Positions 12,105 through 24,715 of a stretch of 64,000 nt of DNA are shown here, in pieces; within the stretch, counting starts at the first letter, position 1; the number at the start of each line of letters is the position of its first letter. This DNA comes from Lophius americanus (taxonomy: Eukaryota > Chordata > Actinopteri > Lophiiformes > Lophiidae): positions 242,501-306,500 of the forward strand of contig JBBDHG010000054.1 of the NCBI GenBank assembly GCA_037951165.1, given 5' to 3'. The translations under genes and the position numbers were made by a program. The notes below the pieces were generated by a model, which made no database searches, had not been told where the DNA came from, and saw only the letters and a program-made list of their open reading frames with translations.

Positions 12105-12500
12105 GGAAAATGGAAAGGAAACAAAAGCGGGATGCCAAGCAGGCATACTAGTCAGGCTGAGGAAGTAACCTCACAAATCTTCGCTCCTGAATATCAGTGT
12201 CAGATCCATTGCCCACAAAAAATTGCCAAATAGGACCCGCTGCTAGCCGACACCAACTTTTTCCGGAATTGTTGAAGCATAACCGAAACATAGCTTCATT
12301 TATTGATCCCAAACACTGCTATACAACTAGCAGGCCGCACGATCCACTGGTAAGGCCGCAACAAGGATTTATGCAAGAGCAGAGGAGTAGGTTTTCGTTT
12401 TATGTGAACAACGACTGGTGCACACACAGCCAAATTATACTCAGTCACTGTTTCCGTGCTCTAGAGGCTTTCTTAGTCCCCGAGATAAGATTTGGCGTAG
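12105..12500 (+). pseudogene. LINE endonuclease-region relic
   Basis: The translation shows scattered matches to the N-terminal part of a non-LTR retrotransposon endonuclease. An LNISVRSIAHKK-like start lies near 12190-12225. A FSFYVNNDWCTHSQIILSH stretch at about 12390-12450 corresponds to the VNNxWCTD region of fish LINEs. The catalytic ETW and SDH boxes are not seen and the frame is broken. It probably belonged to a different LINE from the RT piece that follows. The clade is not determined. Confidence 0.5.
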
Positions 12501-12529
12501 AGAATGGAAAGACAGCAGAACACCCATAA

Positions 12530-13410
12530 GACAGGAGGAAAGCAGAGATCTTGCGGCTGAGAAGGGAAATCAAAACTTCCAACAGGCAGCTCAGTAGAGC
12601 TACTGCTGAGTAAAAGGTAGGCATCAAAGATCTGACCAGTAGTCTTCAAGAGAAACTCTGCAGACTAAGAAGGGCGGAGCATGCCCAGTTCATCAAGATC
12701 CCATACAGGTTCAAAAATCTGCTTGGTGAGTCAGGATCCAGGCAACTAAACAACCCTAAGGAAGTTGTGGAGGGGTTTCTCAAAGTGCATTTAGTATGAA
12801 CTAAATGCAACATCCCGCCCTGTGAAAACAGCGTAGGGCTGTTTCATACCAAAGGAAAAGGAATGAAATGGGCCAGTTCTGCAACATCCTCCTTCTGAGC
12901 ATCTAAGGCAAGATTTACTTCTCTGTCCTGGCAAAAAGGATGTCTGCGTACATGGTCAAAAACCATTACATCAAAGCGGCAGTCCACAAGGTCGGCATCC
13001 CATAGGTTTGCTGGTGCATGGAACACACAGGAGTCCTAATCCAGCTGATCCGGGAGTCTAAGTCCAAGGACTGTCCAAGGACTGCAGAAGATAGCTAACA
13101 GTTGTATGGCTCAACTTATCACCACTTGATGGCAAGATCTGGAATAAGGGTATCATAGGTATCAACAGGTTGCACCACTCCTCCATCCTGTTTTCATGGG
13201 AATGACCCTGACGATGTTCCAGAACTCCAGCATTGCAGGAGTCCAGGGTAGAGGCGTCACAATGAAATCATTACGCAAGTGTGCAGCTGACACCTCAGTG
13301 GCATGGGTTGAGAACATGCTGAATTGGTAGGGTGATTTTGTGATCGTGGCTATTCCCTGTTGAAGTTGGCTGCAGAGGGTTCCCTGCACAGTCTGTGGGG
13401 AATACACTCA
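12530..13410 (+). pseudogene. Non-LTR reverse transcriptase relic
   Basis: In the frame that includes 12890, the translation reads GKIYFSVLAKRMSAYMVKN at about 12907-12965, followed by the VHKVGIP and CMEHTGVLIQLIRESKSK segments. This is the reverse transcriptase palm region of a LINE widespread in fish, whose relatives read QKGGIPG and LEHTGV here. At least two in-frame stops interrupt it. Downstream, matches fade into unrelated-looking sequence by about 13400. A 10-bp inverted repeat (12786-12795 / 12800-12809) interrupts the part upstream of the palm. No catalytic ADD box is recognisable. Confidence 0.65.
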
Positions 13411-13689
13411 CGGCTCAGGGAATAGCTCGGAGGAAGAGGATGGCCGCAGCTCGTAGGTTGGGGGAAGCAGCAGAGTTATCCTCATGTTGGTTCTAGAGCG
13501 GGAGGGAGGAGGTAAGCTTGAAGCCAAGAGAAGATGAGCAGTGATTGGCAATCACTGCCATCCTGCCAACTGGAGGACGTCATGTTTCAGGTTTGAAATA
13601 TCTGAGGAAGGTTCGTAGCCCACTAACGACAACTTCCCCTGGCCGAAAGCTGCATTCCCAAATGTGTGACTGAAAAGTTAGCTTCTTCA

Positions 13690-14305
13690 GTAGCTGTATC
13701 CAACAAGTCATGTGCAGACCTTTTATCATCTGAGAAGCCAAATGGGACGCTCTCTCAGCTACAAGACTGCCTCACAAGAACTGAATGGAGTCTGTTTGAC
13801 TAACAGGACCTACAGCAATACACACAAAACGTACTGCTATAGATCACAAGTTGTGACAACATCACTATTAATAAATACATATGGGTATTTCCAAACCATG
13901 ATGACCATAGATGACCATTTAAGTCCACAAACTGATCGGAGTTTGCAACACTGTATTCTATTCTATTTATGTCCTAATCAACCTGGAACTTTTCGTTGTA
14001 TTGTATACAATGACAAAAAAGTGTCATATGTGTCATGTCTTAATCAGGTATGAAATAATACATAATTATCGACTGTTTGGTTAGAATAGACAATTAATTG
14101 AATCCAAAACAGCAGTATGTCTCTTGATTGATTTCATTGTCAACTGCATATCATACTTTTCTAATTCTCTTTTTGACTAATCCCCTCTCTTCAAAGGGGG
14201 CTGTCCAGTACTTCCTCAGGGGTGGGTCAAATGCAGAGAAATAATTTCACTATGTTTTATGGCTGCATGTGATCAATAAAGGGTACATTTGTATTTGTAT
14301 TATTC
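13690..14305 (+). pseudogene. Non-LTR (jockey-like) pol scrap with 3' tail
   Basis: The stretch LSQLQDCLTRTEWSLFD (about 13753-13803), then a DLQQYTQNVL stretch and WVFPN, matches the linker between endonuclease and RT in fish jockey-like LINEs. There the series is LQDCFxCTDWxVF, then ED-L, then RVFPNQKPW. RT is absent. From about 14190 the sequence GGGTCAAATGCAGAGAAATA and CAATAAAGGGTAC is the conserved LINE 3' tail. I infer one element with its centre deleted, but two adjacent fragments are also possible. Confidence 0.6.
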
Positions 14306-15684
14306 ATGTTTGTCTCTGTTGTGTTTGTTCAAAGGGAATTCTGAGCGCCAGTTTAATTGCAAAACAATACAACATACATTCTTCAATGGAAGTTAGGTCA
14401 CCCTCCTTTCATCAACCTATGGTAGATTCCTCCGGTGCAGACCTGATGACACTAAAAAAACATTCATATAGTTTATATAACCTAAGGGAAACTGGACATT
14501 GAGCATAGTGATGCACACGTCCTTCATTTGTGTTTTGCTGCACCGCGGTTTAGCTGCACTGCAGTTTTACTGCGTGTTTGTCCACACCAGATGCTTGTTT
14601 TGCTGCTTTATTGTTTTAATTTGGCTTTGAAGATTGAAATATATTGAGTGGCTCTTTACTGTTGTCGCCGGGCTCTACGGCTTTGTCTTCGCAGGCTGCC
14701 CTCTTCTTGGCCTCCAAACTAACTCTACTCTCATGGGTGTCCCACTCGTTCGCCTACGGAGTGGGTCCACCTTCATTGGTCAACTCCTGCGGCCACACCT
14801 TGTCACCCGGCAGAGGTCTTTGGTTCCCCTTTTTTCTCACATCTTTGTCTCAGTGCAGCATTTCAGTGTTAAAAATGAGGGTTCCATTTTTGCAAAATGT
14901 TTGTGCAAGACAGTGATAATTTACCTGTTTTCCAGTTTGTGTTGTATCTCAGGGCAGTTGAAATCCAAACAATTATTTTTTATTTACATTATTTATCAAC
15001 AATGATGATATTTTCCATTTTTGTATGGATGAGAAAAACTGCACATAATCACATAACGATGACATATATTTAAAATTTAGGGGACAGTTTTGATAGCGAG
15101 AGTTCTGAATACAAGCCGCCATACAGTGTGCAGGTGGTGAAATAAAACTCTACCTTATGGAATATTTTCAGGAGAGAGGAAGGAAGTGCTACGCTTTGGT
15201 CTTTGGAGAAACAAAGAGAAGAAGAAACAGAGAATGCAAACCTCTGACTGAACAATCTAACAGCATAAAAGCCTGGTTTGGAATCTTAGTGTTAGGTTTG
15301 CAAATAGAGCTTTTGTACTGAAAGCAAAGCTGTGACTGTAAAGGCAGCGTATTCCGTTTGCAGTTCAAGTTTAAATCGTATTCATGGTTGAACAAACTGC
15401 ATCGTGTCAGAATCTAAAAATCATGGTGTCTGGTCTCTCTTTGAGCATTCGATGAAAAATCTAAATAAGTTGTGGTCAGAAAGCCCACAATGTACTCTGA
15501 GGGGAATGGGTGGGTGAGGAGATGCTGAAGACTCTTGTTGAAGAATATATAAGCCCAAGGAATCAACAAATGACAATAATGAACAAACTATGAATAAACT
15601 ATAGGTTGGGATGCTCATTCTTAATACCAATAACTCTATGTGTCAGTATTGGCAGTCATATTCAACAATTAATCTTTATCCAGT

Positions 15685-15743
15685 CACGGATGGAAGGATG
15701 GATGCACAGAGGGATGATGGATGGGTGGATGGAAGGATGGAAG
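15685..15743. repeat. GGAT-rich minisatellite
   Basis: Interrupted GGATGGAT/GGATGGAAGGAT-type units with a GCACAGA interruption. It is short and imperfect, typical of vertebrate simple repeats. Confidence 0.85.
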
Positions 15744-17627
15744 TACAGAGTAAGCACTATAACGCAATCTCACTTGTGGTTCCTTTCCTTTAGTGCATGT
15801 CAACCAAGTGTATTTTTGACAATTTGTCAAAAAAAGAAATCCCCAAAAATAAACTTGAAAGAGTCTGCATTGTGGATCAATCCACATATGCAATCCAGTG
15901 AAATCCTCCCCTATTTGTAGGAAAAATCTTCTGGAGAGACAAACTATGACAGTTCAAAGTATTAACATGCTAAAACTCAAATATTCTGTTTGTTTAAATC
16001 ATCCCCAGGCTGAACTAAGACACTGGATTTTTATAGAGAGTCAAAAACGAATGCCTTTAAATACAGTCTCTGGTTTGGGGGTTTTCTATCAGAGCAGGCT
16101 CTGTTCTTGCTTTACGGATTCCCACTGCTGCAGTATTTATATTGCCATTCTTATCACCATGTCAGTGGAGGATCGGCAGATGTAAGTTTTGGTAGGTGAG
16201 TAGTGGTAAGTTGAGAAGTTTCAAAATCGGTTCAGCACTGTCTGGAGAGAGGAAAGAGAGATTCCGTGACAGCTGCTGCACTTATCCTATGTCTCAGTTT
16301 TTCGTGAATTTTGAACTTCAACCTGGAAACTCACTGTTCCAAAGATGTGGAACTTTACAAAATAAAGTAAAAGTGCAACCAGTTAACAATTTGTAAAATA
16401 ATAGCAATAAGAAATTGTCTTTTTTAAATTTTTATTAATTGTCAATATTTCTTCCTTTTCCGTGATGAGAGGTAATAAATGTGGCTTTTCTTTATTTTAG
16501 CAAATGCTGAGAAATTTCACAGGTTAAAAGTCAGAAATGAGTAAAGTAGCTTGGAAGAACTAATGGAGTCAGCCGTGTAGATTTGAATGTAAAACATTGG
16601 CATATGATTTGGCAGAGATGGGGAGAGGGAGGGACGGAGGTGGATATGAGGGGCTATGGGTACTCATTAGCTCCTAAATACATGAGATAGACCAGAGGCT
16701 TAATGAGCTGGAGCAGAAAATCACCTGCGCGGGCAAGTTTGTGTCCCCAAATTCCTGAGCTAAGTCTTTAAAATGCTGAATATGAACCAAATGATTACAA
16801 CACTTGATATTGCCAGGCACCTATGAGGATGAGCAAATGAGATGCAAAACCAAAGGTAAAAGGGAAGTTGGGGATGGATGTAATGAGGTATTTTCAGCCA
16901 TTCCAATCAGTAAATGCTTTGGTGTCATTTTGCTTTGTTGCTCTGTGGAATAAGTCAGTAAAACAGATTCTGTCACTGCAATCTTGGCCAAAAAACATCT
17001 GCTCGGTGTTAAGGACATGTGAAACAGCAGCAACCACAGGACACAATTCACCCTTGGAGCTTAACAAGCACCACACTGTTTTGCTAACAAGGAGAGGTTG
17101 TTTGATTTCAGGCCACACATGTTTGCATGATTTAAACATGTTTTTTTTCCCAGCAAATTAAAACAGGGAGGCCATTTGCATGCTACAGTGAATGACTGGC
17201 CCTGTGACAAGGATGGTTGAATATTTTTGGGTTTAAAGTCTGAAGGCAAAGATCAGTTTAGTGGAAGCCTTTTCCAGATGTTTGTCTACATGTAAAGGGA
17301 GAAAAGGGTTTACAGGAAATGTATGTCCATTACTTCTACAGTGTGCTGACTAGCCTCAGTTGGAAACTGCTGAAAATAACTATCTCCTACATACAAAAGA
17401 GAGCTGTTATTAAGTTAATAAGATTTATCTTTTTGATAGTGGGATCTGGTTATAGAAGGTGTTTGGTGACAGAATGATTCTTCATCCAAAAGAAAAATTG
17501 GTGGAACTATGTTAGCTGTACACAGAAGATTTCAAATTCAATTGTGGTATCTCAGGGACCATATCCCCTGTCTCTGAGTCAAGAGCAGCCACTCCTTTGT
17601 CACTGCTGTATAATCAGAAGATAACAT

Positions 17628-17639
17628 GCCATCTAGTGG
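17628..17639 (-). promoter_or_regulatory. CTCF-like core motif
   Basis: The minus strand reads CCACTAGATGGC, which fits the core of the vertebrate CTCF consensus. A bare 12-bp core occurs by chance and within some repeats, so occupancy is unproven. Similar motifs lie at 28630 (plus) and 30573 (minus). Confidence 0.35.
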
Positions 17640-20600
17640 AGCTTTGTGGAATACCATCAAAATGAGCATATAAATGGCTGTGGGTATCCAAGCTTTACAT
17701 TTATTTACAAGCCATTACTATAAAACAATACAGCTCTTCAAACAATACAACATGATATAACTGGCTAGTGTACGGAGGCAGAATCAGGGGAATTGAACAA
17801 AGAGATTAATCAGAATTTTTTAATGCTCCGGTTTAGTCTTCAGATTTTTAAAACTGGGGTTCGATTTATTGTGTTATTAAGTTTCACTTATGTGTATATA
17901 AATAGGTTTATAAGAGGTTCATTTATCATATAGAAATATATAATACCGACTACCTTGGTGTAACAGTGTCGATCAACCTACAGGTTTTTTTCTTTGTTCA
18001 CTAAAGAGCACAAAAGGCTTGATTGCATTCAAAGGGCTGCATAAAGTGATCAAATTCACTTGTTAGTCTATATTGTAAAAAAAACGCCTGCACTCAAGGG
18101 TTGTTGAGACATTTCATGTGATCAATTCCAGCCTGGTTAGGAGAGAATAAAATTACATATCATGCTGCTTCTGCAGTGGGACATATTCTCTATTACTTAA
18201 TGGAATACAGCTTGCTGCGTTAGAAGAGTGCAGATACATTAGATCTACAAGTTATGCACAAGGACATATATAGAACAGCAAGAGAACTATAATAGACCAC
18301 ACTTTCTACCTGATCCTTCCCCTGTACATATCCAAAGTGGATTTCATCCCGTGAGACACTAATGGGAAACAGACCTAGGTCACAAAAAATAGATAGCAAA
18401 CCTTGTCTGGTCAGTACCTCCAATTACGAATTGTGGAAAAGCTTTAGGCTGAGGCTAATGGAAATGTAGATAAGATCCCCTGTACAAATTAGAGATAAGA
18501 TATTAAACATGACTAGCAGATATAGACCAGGAGCTTAAAGATGCTATCTGAAATGTGTGCTGGCTGGCAATACTTCTGCTGACCAAGCATTAGTCCTCAC
18601 CCACAGAAGAATGAGAGGTAATTATGGGATATAATAATGAATGACCCTGGCAGCAGTACAGTTAACTGTAGGTAGCGTTTGTCAGCGGACTATTTGCTTT
18701 GTATACCTGTCACTTTGGCTGAGTTAAATATAACTCTGTCAGTGGGGAATCTTCTCGCATGTGCTCTCCCTTTCCATCCACGGAGGTAGGAAGAATTGGA
18801 GAGGGGCCGTTTCTGCAGGCCAACTCTTTTACATTTCGTTGTCTGACTTTGAATCGCTTGGCATACAAATGGAGAACAAAATTTTTCCTTTGTAGGTTTT
18901 GAGCATGCAGCATGAATATTTCATGCTAATTCATTTCTAATTGCATCAATGAGCATTGAATGGAGAATTGTTTGTGGCTGGCAGTGGCTTGTGTGACTAC
19001 AGGGCAGGAGTTAAAATGTGCAGCGTCCTGTTCAGTAGAGTGAATCGCTCAGACAGACTCCCTGAGTTTAATAAAACAACTGGGCAGCTCACCGGGGAGA
19101 GTGGGATTCACTCTGCAAATAACCATAGACAATTGGTTAGTATGGCTTAGAATGTGGGAATAGTGTGGGGGCGGATGATTTGCACATGAGATGGTTTTCT
19201 CTGTGTTACCTCACCCCAAATTATCCTTTATGTTTTTTTTCTTTCTCTGTTGTTGCTTTGTACCAAATAATTTATTTTACTTTTTTGATTTTCTGTTGGG
19301 TTTCCATGTAGTTCCCACATGAGTAAGATGTCCACACAGTTTAAATTCACCCACTGTAAAAGCATGGCTCGTAACCGCTATTTCTAACTCTGACCGTTAA
19401 AATCTAAATCCAGTGTAATTTGATATGCTTGAGATGTTGGCTCTGAGTTATTATATATTGCAATTCACTAAAACACCTACTTACTTTTTAGTTCAATTTA
19501 TTGAGATAAACTAATAACTAAGAGTGCCAAATCTCTTAATGTGAGTGGGGGGTTACATCAGCAGCAATGAAGGTTATTAAACAATACTGACTAAACTTCC
19601 TAAAAATAATTACCTTAACTCCAGCATCTGGGAAGTAAAACAACGTTGCGTCATCATAGCCCCTCAAATGAGTGGATAGATTAGTCATTTTTCTTGTTTG
19701 ATGCAGATGGCATATTCCATAGTCAGCAGCCCGGGTGCCTTATAATTAGGTAACATCGCAGAGAAGACGCCACTAAGGCAGATATTTACCCCCATCAGCT
19801 TTTCATTTAGCCATGTCTGAGCTGCATTCAAACCTTTTCACAGACTCTTTGTTGCCAGGCAACATGAACCTGAGGTACTTTATGATATTCTGGTGTACAG
19901 CATGGAGGCTTGACAATTCATATATGGGATATGAGCCCAACAAAGTCCTTGTTCAGAATCAGAACCCTGCTATCAACGATGCAACTGATAACAGCCATGC
20001 ATGAATGAGAAGGATTTCCTGTGTTTCTCTACAGAAGGTATTATTTCTCAACTAAAATTCAATAGATGTAGGACAGGAAAAGTTCATATCAATAAACCAA
20101 CCACAATGTCATGTTCAAAACATTTCCAGCTCTTGTTGCCAATGTAAATACTAAAGGTAAACAGCAATTATGTATTTTTACCCTTGTCAATGAAGATCTT
20201 ATTTTATTTTGTTTGCCACAAAACTCACTTTAAGGGAATTTGGTGGTGAGCCAGGCTGTAATGGGTGAGGTTAGAAAGTGTGACTGTCCTCACACAGAAC
20301 TGCATTGAGAAGTGACAGTATGGGCAAAAGCTTGCTCTCTTGGGGTGAAAGATGAACCAGAGTGGGCCTTTCACGTTGTTGCAAGCTGTCCAGATTAATT
20401 AGACAACATCTGAGAATACAGAGAGTGACTCCAATCGCCAGTTTATAATCCCCATTCATCTGACAGGGATGCCAAAGTGCATGTCTATTCTGGTCAGCCG
20501 GAGGGATGCAAGATTCATCAGGGATAATTTCAGCCTAACAGCTGAATTTGTAAACAACATTGATCAATCTGGCACAGCTTTTACAAATGGTCGAAGTTCT

Positions 20601-23227
20601 TAGAAATGACATGTCATTACAATAAAGGTGGCAGGGCAGGAGGGTTGCTAATATAGACCATTGCCTGGAGATAAACTTAGACAGATGTGAACGGCATCAT
20701 TGATTTCCCATGCATCATGTGGAACAACAACACAGAACCTTACAATGGGGAGACGAGCTGAAACAAGGTATAGCCACTGGGAAAAGTCAGCTCGTACATT
20801 CTTTATTTTACAGTAGCTGCTTCACTATTTATATCTTACACCACTGACTCCATGACAAGTTTCTAGCCCACTGTGCTTCTGTTGCATTCTCTTCTCTGAA
20901 TATCATCTCTGTAATCTTTGATAGTGGCATTTTCATACTTTATGGTGTTGAAACACGAACCCATAACATTGCCTGCAAGGATACAAAAGCTTGTATATTG
21001 GGTGTCTCTTTTCTTCTGGAGAGAAATCTTTTGCTGAAGTTATACATTTTTTCCAGCTTTGATTCAATATAGAAAATTGGATGAGAGCAGTCTACAAACA
21101 TATTGAATGGAGTAGAATAGAAACGAATAGATCCTTTTAAAGTATAGTTACTCTTCAACTTTCAGCAGAGCTGAAGAGCTTGAGAGGTAGGGTAGTGCAG
21201 TTTGCTTTGCATGCACCCAAATTAACTGTAATTGCTTGGGGAGCTGGGAATCAGACCTCAAGGTACACACGACAAGGGAATGTTCATTCAGTACTTTGAT
21301 CAGCTGTGATGACTCACAGGTTATTGTTCACATTCAAAAAACAAACATCTCCTGCATAATTAGCCTCAATGCTCAACAGGGTCAATAGACAATAAGTTGG
21401 CAGTCAGCAGAGACTAAATTGTGTGTATAACTAAGCAATGGGCCAGATATTTAGGATATTTTTGATAATGAAAATAGTTTGGGCATTCATGTATATCAAA
21501 AAGAAAAGGAGATAAATATAAAGTGTTTAGTGTGGGTAGTCACATGTGCCTTGAGTGTATAGTCCTTTAATATAGCATGTTAGCTTATGATCCTGTATGG
21601 TGGAAGAATTAATTAATTATTCATAAATTTCTCATATTTTTCATTTTCATTGTATTAATCACAGAGCATTTCATCTGGGTTTTGAAACAAAAAACTTCTT
21701 TCTCAGGCCCCTCTTAATCCATGGCCCAGTTAACCTGATGGTGAAAGGTGAAACATCTTAAAACCTTAAATATAACTGTTTTACTTCTATTATTATGTTC
21801 ATTGTTATCTGGATGAATTAGAATCTACACAGACACAAATGGTTAAAAAAGGTTTAAAATGGATTAAGAATCATGAGATGTTGTTTTGCCTCCATGGATT
21901 AATATTTCAATGAGTTAAGCAAATATGAGTTAAATTTAAGCGCATTTCTTCTATGAGAAAAATTATATATAGCTTAGAAAGACAATCCTCTGATTGTTTC
22001 AGCTCAAGCAGCGGGTTCCAAGGGTGCAAATATTGTTCAGTCAGTAGGTCCATTTGTTTAACTGTCCTGTGATCACATTTAGAAGTTCTGGTTGGAACAG
22101 CATCAAATTGTGTATACATAGTCCACACAGCCCACATTTTCAAAGATTATAGTAACCTAATGACTTTTCCTCTCCTTCCACACTTGAAGCCAATGTTCCT
22201 ATTGTATCTCTGAAAAACGAATTGTCAAATCAACCACCACACCCCCATGCCCGCCTGGTTTTGAACCAGTGCCAAATATTTTCGCTAAACTGTGTTCCTA
22301 AATAGAAGCATTATTGAGAATTACCTTTAGACTACAAAATAAGACCCAAATGTAATAATCCACAATAATGCATTAATGGAAAGAGGCCAGATTAAAAAGG
22401 GGTCAGCTATTTATTGACATATGCTGAACTTTTTCAGCCACAGTGTCATCAGGTGCCCTACTTAAGCAGATGACTGTTGGCATGTAGGCTGCACACCCAC
22501 CTTTTCAGAACATTTTGATGATAATGTAACATGCACATGAAACAGACAATTGTTTTGATTGAATTGCCGCATTTGCGCACTGTAATTTTCACCTACTGGG
22601 AGAAGTGCTGCATTTGTAATACTTAGTGCAGATGTGTGTAGGTAGTGCCATTTGGGAAGGGTATTGAGGCAGAATGTATTTGAGTTCATTTAGCTTCACT
22701 ACCGCACTGAAGACTTGAGGGGAGAGCTATCGTACATAATTTATATATGTGACTTGAAAGCTGCACAAACCTTAAATGAGGTATTCATTTTAAAACGCTG
22801 GACCGAAAAACAAAAGAACACTTACAAAATCATCCATCAGCATAAATGCAGTAATACACTCATGTCCCACAGAGCTGAAACACCTTCTTGTAGGTGTTCT
22901 ACACAGTAATTCTACCCAGCACGTTGCCTTCCTCCCACCCACATATCTTAGCACTCTCGATGTAGCCTTAGTTCTGAGATAAATGGCTTCTGTGTATTAC
23001 CTAAGCACATACTGCAAGAATGATTCACTGTAAGCTAAACCAATCTAAAAATCACTGTTTTTGAGGCAAACCTTTCGACAGCAAACAGCCTATTTTTGAG
23101 CCAATTCCATTTCCCCTCATTGCTTTTCATTCATTACCTGACTATATATCTAGTATCACCCAAAAAATGTTGTTTTGGTGTCAACCTGAGACAGATGTTT
23201 AATTCATGTGTTACCAATCGAAAACCA

Positions 23228-23425
23228 ACATCCGTCCATTTTCTGTAACCACTGATCCAACGTTGGCTTGCATTTTACATTCATACCTATGGGCTATTTT
23301 AGAGTCACCAATATGCAAACACATGCAGGGAGAACCTGCAATAACTTCCACACACACCCACATGGGGATTCAAACCCAGAAACATGTTATTATATGAGAA
23401 AGTGCTTACCTCTACGCTAACTGTT
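23228..23425 (-). repeat. tRNA-headed SINE relic
   Basis: The plus-strand text shows the reverse of the common fish SINE: CGTCCATTTTCTGTAACC, TTAGAGTCACCAATATGCAA, CAGGGAGAACCTGC, then GGGGATTCAAACCCAGAAAC (box B reversed) and GCTTACCTCTACGCTAAC (box A reversed). It is the same family as the copies at 8821 and 63740. Confidence 0.78.
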
Positions 23426-23664
23426 CTTCAAAAGTGATTGAAGAAAAATAATAGAAAACAATTGCAAATATTTTAAAGATAGAAAGAAAATAATATACTT
23501 CTGTTAACAGCAGTTTAGTTGCTTTTGATTCAACCTACATGGATCACCATGGTAATCTACACAGAGATAAAAATAAAAATAGCGAATCATAAAATATTTT
23601 AAATGATAAATCTGAAATTCTGAAAGTGATTATTGCTATTAACAGTTTTTATGAGCATTGTCGT

Positions 23665-23760
23665 GTTGATTGTGGACACTCTCATAAGGCTCTGGGTTTG
23701 AATCCCACTGAAGACTGTTGAGTGCGTTTGGAGGGCTGAGTTTGCATGTGTTGCATTGTG
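23665..23760 (+). repeat. Short SINE fragment
   Basis: CTCATAAGGCTCTGGGTTTG followed by AATCCCACTG fits the box B part, and GGGCTGAGTTTGCATGTG fits the next body segment of the tRNA-headed SINE. The head is degraded and the 3' half is missing. Confidence 0.5.
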
Positions 23761-24324
23761 TTAATGCTTAAACTGACATCCTTTTGGGGTGTACCCAAAG
23801 GCTCCAAACCTCCTCCCTGCAAAAAAAACAGATGGCTTTTAAAGTCAATCAAAATTAAGTCTGTCCAACGTTCAAACAAACCAAAATGAGTCCATTATCT
23901 CTAACATTACATTGTGAAATTGTTCCAACTGAGGAGGTTATAAAGTGTTCAGAGAGGAAAAATTAAAGAAAAAATTCAATTGACAGTCCAAAAGAACATG
24001 ATATAAAACACAAAACCGAATAAAAGATATTAATAGAATGAATGAAATAACATGTGAAGCAATAAAAAGTGGTTGTGAGAATTAAAAAAAACAGTACTGC
24101 ATAAGCGTAAAAGGTAAAATGAATTAATTGTTACTGCTTAAGCAAAGGACATTTGGCAGAGGTCTGTTTCAAGACATGTTCTAAAAGCACTAAATTCCTT
24201 CTCTAAATTACTCAGTTAAGGTATTACATGAGATTGAAAATCTCGCACTGTGGGCTTACCAGTTAAGATTTTATAAATTTGGATTTTAAGGTTAATCCCA
24301 ATAAGCTATATCATTATAACCTCT

Positions 24325-24715
24325 AACAGGTGAAATAAATAACATTTATTATTTTGTTACCATGGCACTTGCCAGTGAGTAGGATTTATATTGGGCAACA
24401 AGTGAACATTTAGTCCTCGAAGTAGATTTTTTTGGAAGCAGGAAAATGTACAAACTTAGGGATCTAAGCTAGTATGACAAGCCCTATATTGTGATTGGTA
24501 GATGTCTAGGTCTGAGTATTTCCAAAAATGCAGGTCTTGTTGACTGTTCCTGGTCTGCAGCAGTTAGTACCTACCAGAAGTGCAAAAAGCACCTACAATG
24601 GTTTAAGAACATTCAACTTGCCGTCAGAATTCCAAGGATTTCAATCCAATCAAGCATCTGTTGGCTGTGCCCTACAAGTCTGAAACACCATTCAGCTTGA
24701 ATCTTAACCAGTAAA
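24325..24715 (+). pseudogene. Tc1/mariner-type transposase relic, internally deleted
   Basis: After an untranslated lead-in (AACAGGTGAAATAAATAAC, then TATATTGGGCAACAAGTGAA) the translation reads VIGRCLGLSISKNAGLVDC and SAAVSTYQKC. This is the helix-turn-helix region of a fish Tc1-like transposase, which reads RRLGQSISKTAALVGCSRSA in active relatives. The sequence then jumps to CAAGGATTTCAATCCAATCA and AGCATCTGTTGGCTGTG, matching the DLNPIEHLWDV stretch near the third catalytic acid. Everything between, including the first two catalytic aspartates, is deleted, so it is inactive. The lead-in matches the relic at 3248-3520. Confidence 0.78.

Larger units (their letters stand above)
14306..23227. 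other. Long intergenic stretch, no gene seen
   Basis: About 8.9 kb without a recognisable exon. Contents worth marking are: a GC-richer block at 14520-14900 with no identified homology; a GGAT-rich minisatellite at 15685-15743; a CTCF-like motif at 17628-17639 (minus); an octamer-like ATGCTAAT at 18923-18930; and a G-rich block at 16610-16760 that looks compositionally distinct and could be a conserved regulatory element. None has direct functional evidence in the sequence. Confidence 0.55.

Noticed and set aside
13712..14053. 113-codon frame on the plus strand
   Set aside because: Its recognisable part (a QLQDCLTRTEWSLF stretch) is a decayed LINE linker, and the rest is unrelated filler.
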